DNA of 62,821 nt from an uncultured Psychroflexus sp. (GCA_913062845.1 CAJXVZ010000012.1:1-62821); one strand, 5' to 3'; positions 44,652-55,227 are shown, counted from the stretch's first letter. The notes: a model not told the origin generated them from the sequence alone. Numbers and translations are program-made.

Positions 44652-45836
44652 CTATTCTTCCAATGCAGCAACTCCAGGCAAAGTTCTGCCTTCCAACATT
44701 TCCAGCATAGCGCCGCCACCGGTTGAGACATAGCTGACTTTATCTTCAAATCCATACTGCTTTACAGCAGCAACACTGTCTCCACCACCAACAAGAGAAA
44801 AGGCCCCATTTTCTGTCGCCCTTGCAATGGCATTTCCGGCTGCTATGGTTCCTTCTGCAAAATTTGACATTTCAAAAACGCCTAACGGACCATTCCAAAG
44901 GATAATTTTCGACATTTCTATGATTTCTGCAAACGCCATTTGAGATTTCGGACCTGCATCAAGTCCCATCCAGCCATCTTCAATATTGTCTATTGACTGA
45001 ATTTTGGTTTCACTGTCATTTTTAAATTCCTTGGTGGTTTTTGAGTCTACAGGAAGGTGAACCCGTACATTTTTTTCTTCAGCAGCTTTTAAAATCTGCA
45101 GAGCTACATCCTGTTTATCCTCTTCTACCAAAGATTCGCCAATTTTTCCGCCCTGTGCTTTGATAAAAGTAAATGCCATTCCACCACCAATGATTAGATG
45201 GTCAATGGCATCCAGCATATTTTCTATAACTGTTATTTTGCTAGAAACCTTAGCACCACCGATTATTGCCGTTACAGGTTTTTCCTTAGAATTCATAACC
45301 TTATTCAGGCTATCTATCTCTTTTTTAAGCAGGTAACCCATGGCTTTGTCTTTGGCAAATTTTGCGGCAACTGTTGTAGAGGCATGTGCTCTGTGAGCTG
45401 TACCAAAGGCGTCATTGACATAAACATCTGCAAGTTCTGCCAGTTGTTTGGCGAAATCTTCATCGCCTTGCTTTTCTTCCGGATGAAATCGCAGGTTCTC
45501 CAAAAGTAAAATTTCACCATACTGCAGCTTTTCAGCGGCACTTTTGACCTCTTCACCAATACAATTGGATACAAATTTTACTTTGACACCCAGTTCTTCT
45601 GAAACTGCATTGACAATATGTTTTAAGGAAAACTTATCTTCGGCACCACTGGGTCTGCCGAGATGAGACATTAAAATGGCAGCGCCACCATCTTCAAGTA
45701 CTTTGATAATACTTGGTTTAGCACCTTCGATCCGGCTCTTGTCAGTAACCTCAAAATTTTCATTCAAGGGGACATTGAAATCAACTCTAATGATGGCTTT
45801 TTTGTTCTTAAAATTAATATCGTCTATACTTTTCAT
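44652..45836 (-). CDS. pgk: Phosphoglycerate kinase
   Basis: A 394-residue monomeric cytoplasmic enzyme that transfers the 1-phosphate of 1,3-bisphosphoglycerate to ADP. The N-domain has RVDFNVPLNENFEVTDKSRI and HLGRPSG for the phosphoglycerate. The C-domain has the nucleotide loop SLVGGGDSVAAV and the FEMSNFAEGT helix. Length is normal. It is transcribed alone from a likely TAAATTTG -7 box and ends at a strong shared terminator. Confidence 0.97.
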   Translation of the reverse strand: MKSIDDINFKNKKAIIRVDFNVPLNENFEVTDKSRIEGAKPSIIKVLEDGGAAILMSHLGRPSGAEDKFSLKHIVNAVSEELGVKVKFVSNCIGEEVKSAAEKLQYGEILLLENLRFHPEEKQGDEDFAKQLAELADVYVNDAFGTAHRAHASTTVAAKFAKDKAMGYLLKKEIDSLNKVMNSKEKPVTAIIGGAKVSSKITVIENMLDAIDHLIIGGGMAFTFIKAQGGKIGESLVEEDKQDVALQILKAAEEKNVRVHLPVDSKTTKEFKNDSETKIQSIDNIEDGWMGLDAGPKSQMAFAEIIEMSKIILWNGPLGVFEMSNFAEGTIAAGNAIARATENGAFSLVGGGDSVAAVKQYGFEDKVSYVSTGGGAMLEMLEGRTLPGVAALEE

Positions 45837-45853
45837 GTTTGTTTATTTTCTGT

Positions 45854-45861
45854 CAAATTTA
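45854..45861 (-). promoter_or_regulatory. Candidate -7 element of pgk
   Basis: On the minus strand TAAATTTG matches TAnnTTTG exactly, 17 bases before the pgk start. Confidence 0.4.
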
Positions 45862-45890
45862 AACATATTTCGCCAAATGAAATCCCTTGG

Positions 45891-45925
45891 TTTGTGATGA
45901 TTTCGTAAAAATTGAATTAATTTCG
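45891..45925 (+). promoter_or_regulatory. Candidate promoter of surE
   Basis: TTTG (45891-45894) is followed after 23 bases by TAATTTCG (45918-45925), a 7-of-8 match to TAnnTTTG. It ends 15 bases before the ATG at 45941, which supports that start over 45887. Confidence 0.4.
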
Positions 45926-45940
45926 CACAAAATTATATTT

Positions 45941-46720
45941 ATGAGTAAAGAAAAACCACTCATACTGGTTACGAACGATGATGGGATTACAGCTCCCGGC
46001 ATAAGACATCTGATAAAAGTGGTAAAAGATTTCGGAGAGGTTGTTGTTGTGGCACCCGACAGTCCACAGAGTGGAATGGGGCATGCTATTACGGTTTCCA
46101 ATAATTTGTATTGTGATAAATCTTCTACCTCTGATAGCGATATTTTAGAATACAGCTGTTCAGGAACACCGGTAGATTGCGTCAAAATTGCAACTCAGGC
46201 GGTTTTAAAACGAAAGCCGGATCTTTGCGTTAGTGGGATCAATCACGGCTCTAATTCATCCATAAACGTTATTTATTCCGGTACCATGAGTGCGGCCGTA
46301 GAGGCAGGAACCGTAGGAATTCCGGCAGTTGGATTCTCGCTTTGCGATTATGCCATGGACGCTGACTTTGAGCCTACAACTCGGTATGTCAAAAAAGTCG
46401 TGTCTTATATGATTGAAAACAAGCTGAACACAGGCACCGTTTTAAACGTTAATTTCCCAAAATTGTCAGCAGATGATATCAAAGGCATTAAAGTATGCCG
46501 GCAGGCCAAAGCCCGTTGGGAAGAGAATTATGACAAAAGGCAAAATCCGCAGGGCAGAGATTATTATTGGTTAACCGGCGAATTCATCAATGAAGATGGC
46601 GGAGAAGATACCGATGAATGGGCCTTGTCTCAGGGTTATGTTTCTGTCGTTCCTATTCAATTTGACCTGACCGCACATGCCCAACTCAATCAAATAAAAG
46701 ACCTGAACATTGAACATTAA
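45941..46720 (+). CDS. surE: 5'/3'-nucleotidase SurE
   Basis: 259 residues from the ATG at 45941. It opens with LILVTNDDGITAPGI, whose two Asp residues bind the metal, and has VVAPDSPQSGMGHAIT and SGINHGSN, the third and fourth metal ligands. It dephosphorylates nucleoside monophosphates in the cytoplasm and is linked to stationary-phase survival. A longer frame to 45887 is rejected because it would start before the -7 box. The next gene overlaps its last 11 bases. Confidence 0.96.
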   Translation: MSKEKPLILVTNDDGITAPGIRHLIKVVKDFGEVVVVAPDSPQSGMGHAITVSNNLYCDKSSTSDSDILEYSCSGTPVDCVKIATQAVLKRKPDLCVSGINHGSNSSINVIYSGTMSAAVEAGTVGIPAVGFSLCDYAMDADFEPTTRYVKKVVSYMIENKLNTGTVLNVNFPKLSADDIKGIKVCRQAKARWEENYDKRQNPQGRDYYWLTGEFINEDGGEDTDEWALSQGYVSVVPIQFDLTAHAQLNQIKDLNIEH

Positions 46721-47012
46721 AAAGGAAATAGCTATAGGGATATTAATTGCATTAATTTGCACAATTGCAGGGATGTACATTTATGTTGCTGTTTTTACAA
46801 GTTATGACTTGATTTATGCCCTGGAAATGGCCTATGAGGATCAGTTCTTAGGAGGGCTTATTGCTATTGGTGCTGCTGCCAATTTTATTCCATTCTTTGT
46901 CTACCTCAAAAAAAACGAGATTTACAGAGCCAGAGGTGTACTTATTTTCTGTATAGTTCTCGCCTTTTTAATTTTGATCTTAAAATCAAAAGAAATAATT
47001 TCATTATTATAA
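46710..47012 (+). CDS. Small membrane protein of unknown function
   Basis: A 100-residue protein with three hydrophobic helices: about 8-30 (IGILIALICTIAGMYIYVA), 47-65 (LGGLIAIGAAANFIPFF) and 77-92 (VLIFCIVLAFLILIL). The start is TTG at 46710, overlapping surE by 11 bases; the first internal ATG would remove helix one. It lies 3 bases before the thioesterase gene, so it is translated in one run with surE and the thioesterase. I do not recognise the family. Confidence 0.72.
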   Translation: MNIKKEIAIGILIALICTIAGMYIYVAVFTSYDLIYALEMAYEDQFLGGLIAIGAAANFIPFFVYLKKNEIYRARGVLIFCIVLAFLILILKSKEIISLL

Positions 47013-47015
47013 ATC

Positions 47016-47489
47016 ATGATTTTTAAAAAAACATTTGAAATACGTTGGAGTGATCTCGACGCCAACAGGCATCTTGCAAATTCTGCCTATCAAAACTTTA
47101 TGAGTCATACCAGAATGGCTTTTTTATTGTCTAATGGATTTACCCAAAAAGAACTCATAATGCATAATATTGGTCCAATCGTTTTTTATGAGCACATCTA
47201 TTACTTTAGAGAACTTCTGCCAGAGGATAAAGTTGAAGTTGACCTGAAATTAAAGGGGCTATCAAAAGACGGTATGTTTTTTAATTTTGAGCATGATTTT
47301 TATAATTCAGATGGGAAAAATTGTGCAAGATGTGAAATGATGGGCGCCTGGATAGATATGAATTCAAGAAAACTGGTCCCATTACCTGAACATCTCTTAA
47401 AGCCTCTGGACAAACTTTCTAAGACAGAAGATTTTAAAATCCTGACAAGTGAAGATACCAGAAAATACTGTGTAAAACCAAAGAATTAA
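47016..47489 (+). CDS. Acyl-CoA thioesterase-like protein (hotdog fold)
   Basis: A 157-residue hotdog-fold protein of the 4-hydroxybenzoyl-CoA thioesterase/YbgC type. The opening FEIRWSDLDANRHLANSAY contains the catalytic Asp region of the family. FFNFEHDFYNSDGKNCARCE is the long central strand pair. Such enzymes hydrolyse acyl-CoA or acyl-ACP in the cytoplasm. Chain preference is unknown. It closes the surE run. Confidence 0.85.
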   Translation: MIFKKTFEIRWSDLDANRHLANSAYQNFMSHTRMAFLLSNGFTQKELIMHNIGPIVFYEHIYYFRELLPEDKVEVDLKLKGLSKDGMFFNFEHDFYNSDGKNCARCEMMGAWIDMNSRKLVPLPEHLLKPLDKLSKTEDFKILTSEDTRKYCVKPKN

Positions 47490-47564
47490 ACTGTATTTTT
47501 TTAATTTAAAGTATTGGATATAATTCAAATTGAAATATGTATTTTGCTAATATTGATTTTCATA

Positions 47565-47595
47565 TTGTAAACTTTTATTGTTTTATATATATTTG
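47565..47595 (+). promoter_or_regulatory. Candidate promoter of the PAS kinase gene
   Basis: TTG (47565-47567) is followed after 20 bases by TATATTTG (47588-47595), an exact TAnnTTTG match at normal spacing. The start codon follows 35 bases later. Confidence 0.55.
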
Positions 47596-47630
47596 ATATT
47601 CCAATTATCCAATATTCAACTTCCAATCCA

Positions 47631-50600
47631 ATGAGCTTAAGTGCAGAGGAACGAAAAATTATCATAGAAAGTTCACCAACTCTTATTTGGAAATCGGATG
47701 TGCATAAATCAGTTTATTACTTTAACAAGGCATGGTTGAATTTTAGAGGTAGAACGCTTGAGGAAGAGAAATATGAAGGTTGGGTAGAAGGTATACATCC
47801 TGAGGACTTAGAGAAAGTAGTCAACACCTATCATGAAAATTTCGATCTAAAAAAACCTTTTGAGATCCAATACAGGCTTAAAAGGCATGACGGTGAGTAA
47901 AGGCTCGTCAAGGATAAGTGTATTCCATACTATGATCAAGACGATATTTTTAAAGGTTTCGTAGGATACTGTATAGATATTACCGATCAGAAAACTGCGG
48001 AAAGAAAATTAAGAGAAGAGAGAAAGCGTTTAAGCGGAATACTCGAAGGTACTAACTCAGGTACTTGGGAGTGGAATGTTCAGACCGGAGAGACAGTATT
48101 TAATGAAAGATGGGCAAACATCATAGGTTATACTTTAGACGAACTTGCTCCTGTTAGTATTGAAACCTGGATAGAGTTGTGTCATCCTGATGACTTAAAG
48201 AAAAGTAACGCAACTTTTGAAGAACTCTTTACAAGAAAAATAGATTATTACGAATGTGAGGTCAGGATGCGTCATAAGAATGGAACCTGGGTTTGGATAT
48301 TGGATCGGGGGAAAGTAACAACCTGGACAGAAGATGGAAAACCTCTCCTGGTTATGGGTACTCATCAGGATATCACGGACAAAAAGAAAGCAGAAGATGA
48401 ATTATTAAAAGAACGGGAGCGGCTCAACGGAATTCTCAAAGGAACCATTTCAGGTACATGGGAATGGAACCTGAAAACAGGAGAAACAATAATTAATGAA
48501 CGCTGGGCTGAAATTATAGGTTATACCATAGAGGAACTGGCGCCTGTAAGTCAAAAAACACTTGTAGATCATGCCCATCCCGAAGATCTGAAAGAGAGTG
48601 ACAGACTTTTTGAAGAACACAAAATAGGTAATACAGAATACTACGAGTGTGAAATACGGATGCGTCATAAAGATGGCAGATGGGTTTGGGTCCTTGACCG
48701 GGGTAAAATCATTTCAAGAACCGAAGATGGCGAGCCTCTGTTCGCTATGGGTACACATCAGGACATTACAGAAAGAAAAGAAGCAGAAAACAAGCTAGCC
48801 AATAGTGAAGTAAAATTTAGAGAACTTGTAGATAATACCACCGATATTATTTACACTATAAACACAGACGGAGAATTTACCTTTATCTCAAACGCCTGGA
48901 AAAGAGAGCTTGGTCATGAAAGAAACGAGGTGATTGGCAAATCCTTTAAAGACTTTCTCCATCCGGAAGATATTGAGAGTAGCTATTCAGCGCTAAGAGA
49001 AATTTATTATTCCGGAGAAACCATTAAGGACTTTGAATACAGAATAAAGCACAAAGATGGCTCATGGCGCTGGCATCGCTCCAGTGGCAGCTTTAAGAAA
49101 GATGCCACAGGAAAAATCACACTTTTTGATGGTTTATCTCACGACATTACGCAGCAAAAACAGGATCAGGCAGAAATTGCAAAACAATCTTCGCTTCAAA
49201 GACTGATGATACAACTGGCCTCTTCATTTATTAATGTGCCCATTCATAATGTTGATAATGCTATAAACGATGCACTTGCTATGGTGGGCAAACATTTTAA
49301 TGTAGATCGCTCTTATATTTTTGATTACCATTGGGATGAAAATATATGCGAGAACACCTATGAATGGTGTGCTGAGGGAATTACTCCGGAAATTGATAAT
49401 CTAAAAGAGCTGCCCTTGGAATACCTTCCTTACTGGGTGGAAACCCATAAAAAAGGTGAAAAAATGTTGGTGTCTAATGTTAGTGAACTAAAGGACCAGG
49501 AAGGCTTAAAGGAAGTGCTAGAGCCACAAAGTATAAAAAGTCTGATTACCCTGCTTCTTTTTATGGAAAACAAATGTATTGGCTTTGTTGGTTTTGACTC
49601 TGAAAAAAATTACAGAACCAATTCGAAAAGCGAAGAAGATTTGCTCATTGTTTTCGCAGAAATGCTAGTTAATATAACTAAAAGACGAATTGCAGATGAA
49701 GAGCTTGTAAAACAAAAGGAAAAAGCAGAACTAAGAGCTAAAGAACTAAAAGAAGCTCAGAAAGTAGCACGTGTTGCTAATTGGTACATGAACATAGAAA
49801 GTGATGAAGTGATTTGGAGTGAAGAGCTGTACAATATGTATGGCTTTGATGCATCTCAACCGCCTCCGCCGTATTCTGTGCAAGAGCAAATCTATACAGA
49901 GGAAAGCTGGGAGATTTTAACTAATGCTGTTTCGAGAGCCGCTGAAAAAGGTGTTCCTTATGAAGTAGAGTTAAATTTTATAAGAGCAGATAAATCTAAG
50001 GGCTGGATGTGGGCAAAAGGTGAAGCTCTTAGAGATCACTCTGACAAAATTGTAGGCTTAAGAGGTATCGTACAAGATATTACCAGTCGAAAAGAACTTG
50101 AGCTTGAACTGCAGGAATCTAATGCTTTGAATGAGATTGCTGCCCAAAGACTAAAGGTGGCGACAAGTTCCGCAGGTCTAGGAATTTTTGATTGGGATAT
50201 TGCTGAAAATAAACTGATCTGGGATGAGCGCATGTATGAATTACATGGCCTTTCTAAAGAAGATACAACCCTGAGTTTTGAATCCTGGTCTGGTTGTGTC
50301 CATCCTGATGATCTGAATAGAGCTATTGAAGATGTAAATAAGGCATTACATGACAATCAGGAATTTAACACATTTTACAGGGTGCTTCATCCTAATGGCG
50401 ATGAGTTATATATTAAAGGCTATGCTCACGTCATTAAAGATAGCAAGGGCACAGCCACTAAAATGATTGGGGTGAACATGGATATAACAGAATCCCAGAT
50501 ACATCAAAAAAGTTTGGAATTTAAAAACAAACAGCTTATTGATTTTAGTAATATCCTTGCACATAACCTAAGAGCACCATTGGTTAACATCGGTATGTTG

Positions 50601-51200
50601 GTGGACCTGATAGAAGAAAGTGAAGATCCAGATGAAACCAAAGAGTATACCGGTCAACTTAAATCTGTACTCGATCATTTGAATGAAGTATTCAATGAGC
50701 TTATGGAGTCTATACAAATAAAACAAGATCTTGATGTTGAGAGCACAGAGATAGATCTGGAGGAACGTATAGAGAAAACCTTAAAGAGCTTTAGAAGCCA
50801 GATCAATCAATTTGATGCTAAAATCAATGTGGACTTGAAGGCTGCCAAATCAATCAAGTATCCTTCAAAGTATATTGATAGTATTTTAAATAATCTCATT
50901 AGTAATGCGTTAAAATATCGTTCACCAGAGCGCAAACCTGAAATAACAATAAAAACAAAGAAAATAAACAGAGATGTCATATTATCAATAACTGATAATG
51001 GACTAGGCCTGGATATGAAGCTTGCAGAGAAAAATTTATTTAAAATCAGGAAAGTATTTCATGAACATCCTGATGCTAAAGGCTTTGGCTTGTTTTTAAT
51101 ACAATCTCAAGTTGATGCCATGGAAGGAGAAATCTGGGTTGAAAGTAAAGTTGATAAAGGCTCAACATTCTTTGTAAAATTTAAAAATGCCTATATATGA
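47631..51200 (+). pseudogene. Multi-PAS/GAF sensor histidine kinase with one in-frame stop
   Basis: A single reading frame of about 1189 codons, broken only by TAA at 47898-47900 inside the first PAS domain (RHDGE-stop-RLVKDKC). Both sides stay in the same frame and still read as PAS. The rest has no ATG until far in; a TTG at 48177 would give 1007 residues. Domain order: PAS1 (split), PAS2 and PAS3 (nearly identical), PAS4, a GAF domain, PAS5, PAS6, a HisKA domain with phospho-His in LAHNLRAPL, then an HATPase with NNLISNALKY, DNGLGLD and KGFGLFL motifs. No membrane segment is seen, so it is cytoplasmic. The response regulator gene overlaps its end by 4 bases. It is either a recent nonsense mutant or a sequence error. 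Confidence 0.85.
48018..48794 (+). repeat. Tandem near-duplicate PAS domains
   Basis: PAS2 (about 48018-48410) and PAS3 (about 48411-48794) share long identical or near-identical segments, such as ERWA.IIGYT, ELAPVS, YYECE(V/I)RMRHK and MGTHQDIT. This indicates recent internal duplication within the kinase gene. Confidence 0.8.
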
Positions 51201-51601
51201 AAAATCTTCCAAAGTTATTTTTAGTTGAAGATGATGCCATTTTTGCCATGTTGATGAAGAAGTCACTCAATAAAATTGAGTACGATCATGAATTAACAAC
51301 ATTTAAAAATGGTTTGGAAATACTAAACCACATTAAAGACAATCTTGAAAATAAGGAAAATCTTCCTGAAATTATACTTTTAGACCTTAACATGCCGGTT
51401 ATGGCTGGTTGGCAGTTTTTGGAAGAACTGGTTCAAATTCATGATAAATTGCCTAAAAAACCAGATGTTTATGTGCTTTCATCTTCAATATTTACAGATG
51501 ATATCGAAAAGACAAAACAATTTGAAATTGTGACAGATTACCTGGTTAAGCCGGTATCAAAAGATAAGTTGAATGAAATACTTGGAGAATTTAGTGCTTA
51601 G
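51197..51601 (+). CDS. Single-domain response regulator
   Basis: A 134-residue receiver domain alone, without an output domain. The acidic pocket is EDD (11-13), the phospho-acceptor is Asp63 in LLDLNMPVMAGW, the switch Ser lies in VLSSSIF and the Lys in YLVKPVSK. It overlaps the histidine kinase gene by 4 bases (ATGA) and so is its cognate partner. Like CheY or Rcp1, it would relay the signal by protein contact. Receivers of this type in Bacteroidota often pair with PAS kinases. Confidence 0.93.
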   Translation: MKNLPKLFLVEDDAIFAMLMKKSLNKIEYDHELTTFKNGLEILNHIKDNLENKENLPEIILLDLNMPVMAGWQFLEELVQIHDKLPKKPDVYVLSSSIFTDDIEKTKQFEIVTDYLVKPVSKDKLNEILGEFSA

Positions 51602-51620
51602 TTAAAACTTCATGCAATAG

Positions 51621-52637
51621 TTAAGTGATTATTGAATCGCTATTGAGCATTTCCCAAAGTTTGTCTTTTAACTCCTGTAAACCTTGCTGAGCAACAGAGG
51701 AAATGAAAATATAGGGTATATCTTTAAAACTTTTTTTCAATTCACTGTTAAGTTCCTCCTTCAATTCTTTATCGAGCATGTCACTTTTTGAGACAGCAAC
51801 AATTCTGTCTTTGTCAAGCAGTTCAGGATTATACCTTTTAAGTTCATTTAACAGTATTTCGTATTCGTTCCTGACATTTTTAGCATCAGCGGGCACCAAA
51901 AAAAGTAAGGTAGAATTTCTTTCGATATGCCTTAAAAAACGATGGCCAAGACCTTTACCTTCAGCTGCACCCTCAATAATCCCGGGAATATCTGCAATCA
52001 CAAAAGTTTTAAAATCCCTGTATTTTACAATGCCAAGATTGGGCTTTAAAGTCGTAAATTCATAATCTGCAATTTTTGGCTTCGCTGCTGTGATCACCGA
52101 AAGCAGTGTGGATTTTCCTGCATTTGGAAAACCAACCAAGCCAACATCGGCCAATACTTTAAGTTCAAGGGTAATGTCTTTTTCTTCGCCCGGCATTCCC
52201 GACTGCGCGTATCTTGGTGTTTGATTAGTAGCACTTTTGTAGTAGGTGTTTCCCAAGCCACCTTTACCACCTTTAGCGACAATAAACTCCTGCGCATCTT
52301 CTGTGAGTTCCTTTTGAATCTTTTGTGAATCGGTATCACGAATGACCGTCCCTAAGGGTACTTCAATGATCTGATCAGCCCCATCGTGTCCTGTACTGTT
52401 TTGCTTTCCTCCATTGCCGCCGTGTTCAGCCCTGATATGTCTTTTGAATTTCAAATGAAAAAGCGTCCATAGATTTTTGTTGGCTTTGACTATCACATGA
52501 CCACCTCTGCCACCATTACCGCCATCCGGACCTCCTTTTGGAATATATTTTTCACGACGCAAATGGGCAGAACCTTTTCCGCCGTTGCCAGATCTAGTGT
52601 GTATCTTTACATAATCTACAAAATTACCTTCTGTCAT
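51621..52637 (-). CDS. obg: GTPase Obg/CgtA
   Basis: 338 residues from the ATG at 52637 ([20 protein letters not shown]). A glycine-rich Obg fold (about 1-158) is followed by a GTPase domain with [10 protein letters not shown] (G1), the switch [18 protein letters not shown] (G3) and SKSD (G4). It lacks the long C-terminal OCT domain of some homologues, as is normal in Bacteroidota. It is needed for large ribosomal subunit assembly and stress response. The start at 52715 is rejected because it adds 26 hydrophobic residues before the conserved opening. Confidence 0.95.
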   Translation of the reverse strand: MTEGNFVDYVKIHTRSGNGGKGSAHLRREKYIPKGGPDGGNGGRGGHVIVKANKNLWTLFHLKFKRHIRAEHGGNGGKQNSTGHDGADQIIEVPLGTVIRDTDSQKIQKELTEDAQEFIVAKGGKGGLGNTYYKSATNQTPRYAQSGMPGEEKDITLELKVLADVGLVGFPNAGKSTLLSVITAAKPKIADYEFTTLKPNLGIVKYRDFKTFVIADIPGIIEGAAEGKGLGHRFLRHIERNSTLLFLVPADAKNVRNEYEILLNELKRYNPELLDKDRIVAVSKSDMLDKELKEELNSELKKSFKDIPYIFISSVAQQGLQELKDKLWEMLNSDSIIT

Positions 52638-52736
52638 ATGCGATCTTTCTAATTGCAAATATCTTAAAATTAAATTCAAACCGGTTATAATTAATATGTT
52701 ATTCAAGTATCTCAAGAGATTGCTTATTTTTACATC

Positions 52737-53195
52737 ATGAAATATTTGCTACTCACAAGTATTTGCCTGTTATTTTTTGGCTGTAAAAAAGAAGACTTCA
52801 GGAAAGTAGATGCCCAGTCCATTGCTGAAAAAGAAATAAAGAGTATCAACCTTAAAGAGGTCGATCAGTTTCCTCTATTTAAGACCTGTGATGAAACTGC
52901 AAATATGACAGAGCAAAGGATTTGCTTTGAAAAGGAAATCCATCAGTGGCTAAAACCACATGTTGATAAGCTAAGATACAATACAGAAAAAGCAGATACA
53001 CTTCAGTTATTTCTGAGCATAGACCGGGAAGGTACGTTAGTGCTGGATTCATTGATCTCTGAATTGAAAGTAAAGGAGCAATTTGACAGTATTTTCATGA
53101 ATTCTCCAAAATTTTATCCTGCTCAGAAAAGGGGAGTACCGGTTAAGGTTTCTTTTCAATTGCCTCTTATTTTGAAAATTAATCAGACCTTATAA
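52737..53195 (+). CDS. Lipoprotein with TonB C-terminal-like domain
   Basis: A 152-residue predicted lipoprotein with the lipobox LLFFGC (Cys16). The mature part follows the Bacteroidota TonB-like pattern: [36 protein letters not shown] and a final [20 protein letters not shown] then P. This domain usually contacts TonB-dependent receptors or, as here without a membrane anchor, is a periplasmic adaptor of unknown role. It converges with and overlaps the glycosyltransferase gene end by 13 bases. Confidence 0.8.
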   Translation: MKYLLLTSICLLFFGCKKEDFRKVDAQSIAEKEIKSINLKEVDQFPLFKTCDETANMTEQRICFEKEIHQWLKPHVDKLRYNTEKADTLQLFLSIDREGTLVLDSLISELKVKEQFDSIFMNSPKFYPAQKRGVPVKVSFQLPLILKINQTL

Positions 53196-54304
53196 TGTCT
53201 GCCTTTCCACATAAAATCCCCTTTTAAAGCCATCAAGCCGAAATAACTGCTTACAAAAGGATAAATTAACAGCATCATAAAATAATCCCGTAAACATAAA
53301 TGGTCTTTAAAAAACAGATGACCTGTGTACAATGTATAAAAGTCTGTACCCAGCTTAAACAACCATAACCACCAAAAATGATCAAAACCTTCAAAGAAAA
53401 CAGCCATAACTAAGCTTAATACCAAACATAAATTTGTCATTAAAACAATAAGCCCCAATGCTTTGAGCCAGCTGTTCTTGTAAAACTTTGCTTTTGATGC
53501 CCAACGCATACGTTGTTGCGTAAGATCGCGTAAGTTTTTTTCTGCTTTTGTCCAAACAGTAGCTTCCCTTAGGACTATAGCGTCTACTTTTTTCTTGTTT
53601 TTTTGAAAAACCTCTAAATTGAATACATCGTCGCCGCTTACGATGCTTTTGTGACTCTGAAAAGGCTGAATATCTTTTAAAGTTTGCGTTTTATAACAAA
53701 GATTTGCAGCATTACAAAATAAAGCAGACGATGTTTTAAAGCTACCTAAACCAATAACCTGCAAACTCATCAGGTCCAAAACCTGAAATTTGTTCCAGAA
53801 ATTAGAACCTTCAATCATCTTAACCGGTCCGGCAATCAAATCTGACCTGTTTTTTCGGATAAAACTATCAAAATGAAGCAACCAGTTTTCTGGCAGGAGG
53901 CAGTCAGCATCTGTAGTGATGACATATTTATGCTTTATTTTTAAAAGAGCAGTAAGTACAGCGCTTTTTTTTGGCGATTTTGCTAAATTTTTATTGTCTA
54001 GTACAGAAATATTCAGTCCGTCATTTTCAATTTTCCAGTTTTCGCAAAGAGATCTTGAGCTATCTCCTGAATGATCATCTACCAATATGATTTCAAACAT
54101 ATTCGGCGGATATTTTAATTGCTCTATACTTTTGAACAGTTGAGGCAAACATTGCTCCTCATTTCTAAAGGGAATGACTATGGAAAAAGTGGTTGTTTCT
54201 GTTTTTTTTGATATGCCATTTTCTTTGAATGACTTAAACTTAAGCGTGTAAAAAATTATGCATGCACAGTAAACTAAAACACACAAAGACATCAAACCCA
54301 TCAT
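53183..54304 (-). CDS. Membrane glycosyltransferase, GT2 family
   Basis: 373 residues from the ATG at 54304, which overlaps the upstream stop as ATGA; a frame to 54388 is rejected. An N-terminal membrane helix is followed by a GT-A domain with FSIVIPFRNEEQCLPQLF, the DxD-like TTDADCLLP, SGDDVFNLEVF and the QQRMRWASK (QxxRW) motif of processive inverting GTs. Three or four C-terminal helices follow. It transfers a sugar to a lipid or glycan on the cytoplasmic face. It is co-transcribed with the flippase-like gene upstream, so lipid or glycan export is likely. Confidence 0.9.
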   Translation of the reverse strand: MMGLMSLCVLVYCACIIFYTLKFKSFKENGISKKTETTTFSIVIPFRNEEQCLPQLFKSIEQLKYPPNMFEIILVDDHSGDSSRSLCENWKIENDGLNISVLDNKNLAKSPKKSAVLTALLKIKHKYVITTDADCLLPENWLLHFDSFIRKNRSDLIAGPVKMIEGSNFWNKFQVLDLMSLQVIGLGSFKTSSALFCNAANLCYKTQTLKDIQPFQSHKSIVSGDDVFNLEVFQKNKKKVDAIVLREATVWTKAEKNLRDLTQQRMRWASKAKFYKNSWLKALGLIVLMTNLCLVLSLVMAVFFEGFDHFWWLWLFKLGTDFYTLYTGHLFFKDHLCLRDYFMMLLIYPFVSSYFGLMALKGDFMWKGRHYKV

Positions 54305-55227
54305 ATGGCTTCTGTAATTAATTTTGGTTGCCACTTCAGCATCCAGAAGTATCCTGTAACCGCAGGCAGTAGTGTATTGCCAGTCCACATCAAAAATACC
54401 ACGAAGAGAAAACCTGTACCATTATAACCTAATAAGCCAAAAACTGTAATTACCAGACTGCCTTTTACCAGAAGATCGGCTATTGATATTACCGGCATCA
54501 GAGCAGCCAGGAGATAGACTAAACTTATGCCGGACAGACAATGTATGTAAGGAATTTCTATGCCTGATAAGATTATCAAAAGGTAAAATTGATGGGCGAA
54601 AACAATGTATCTGAAGATTGCCCATCCTAAGGCTTCAATAATTTTTTGACTTTCAGTTGATTTTACAATAAGAAGGATTTTTTTCAATTTCAACCTTACT
54701 GGTTTGATTAAAAATATAACCGGTAAGACCAAGGCCGTCCATGACCATTTGAAATCGAATAGATGAAAGAAATTAAAATGTGAAAAAAGTATAAATATAC
54801 CAATGGTGCCAAAAACCAAAGTGGATAGCAATTGCGTAAAATGGCCAATAATAGTGTAAGCTATTATAGTGTAATGTTTATTTTTAGGATAGAATAAGCA
54901 TTTCCCGCCATATTCTCCCAGTTTTTGGGGCGTAAACAATGAGAACCCGTGACTAATCAGCGATTGTTTCGCAGAGCAAATAAAACTCAAATTCCCGGTT
55001 AAAGATTGCCATTTTTTTATTTCCCCAAACCAGTTTAGTAAAGACAAGGAGATTAAAGCAGAGATCATTAGTATAGAATCGAAGCCATCTAAAACCTCAA
55101 AATGACTAATTTCTGTTTGTCTTAATGAGCTCAGATAATCAAAGATATAAATTAAACCAAGTCCGCCAACCAAAATTTTTAATCCGATTATAAGCTTAGA
55201 GCGATATTTGTCTTGTATCTTTGGCAT
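54301..55227 (-). CDS. Integral membrane protein, flippase-like (UPF0104/LPG-synthase TM type)
   Basis: 308 residues from the ATG at 55227 (a TTG at 55233 is possible). About eight hydrophobic helices are seen, with FSLFTPQKLGEYGGKCLF, a variant of the conserved G/S-xx-P-G-xx-G-E loop of the LPG synthase membrane domain/UPF0104 family. Members act with glycosyltransferases in lipid-linked glycan handling. It overlaps the GT2 gene by 4 bases, so the two proteins are made together and probably act on the same lipid. The substrate is unknown. Confidence 0.82.
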   Translation of the reverse strand: MPKIQDKYRSKLIIGLKILVGGLGLIYIFDYLSSLRQTEISHFEVLDGFDSILMISALISLSLLNWFGEIKKWQSLTGNLSFICSAKQSLISHGFSLFTPQKLGEYGGKCLFYPKNKHYTIIAYTIIGHFTQLLSTLVFGTIGIFILFSHFNFFHLFDFKWSWTALVLPVIFLIKPVRLKLKKILLIVKSTESQKIIEALGWAIFRYIVFAHQFYLLIILSGIEIPYIHCLSGISLVYLLAALMPVISIADLLVKGSLVITVFGLLGYNGTGFLFVVFLMWTGNTLLPAVTGYFWMLKWQPKLITEAI

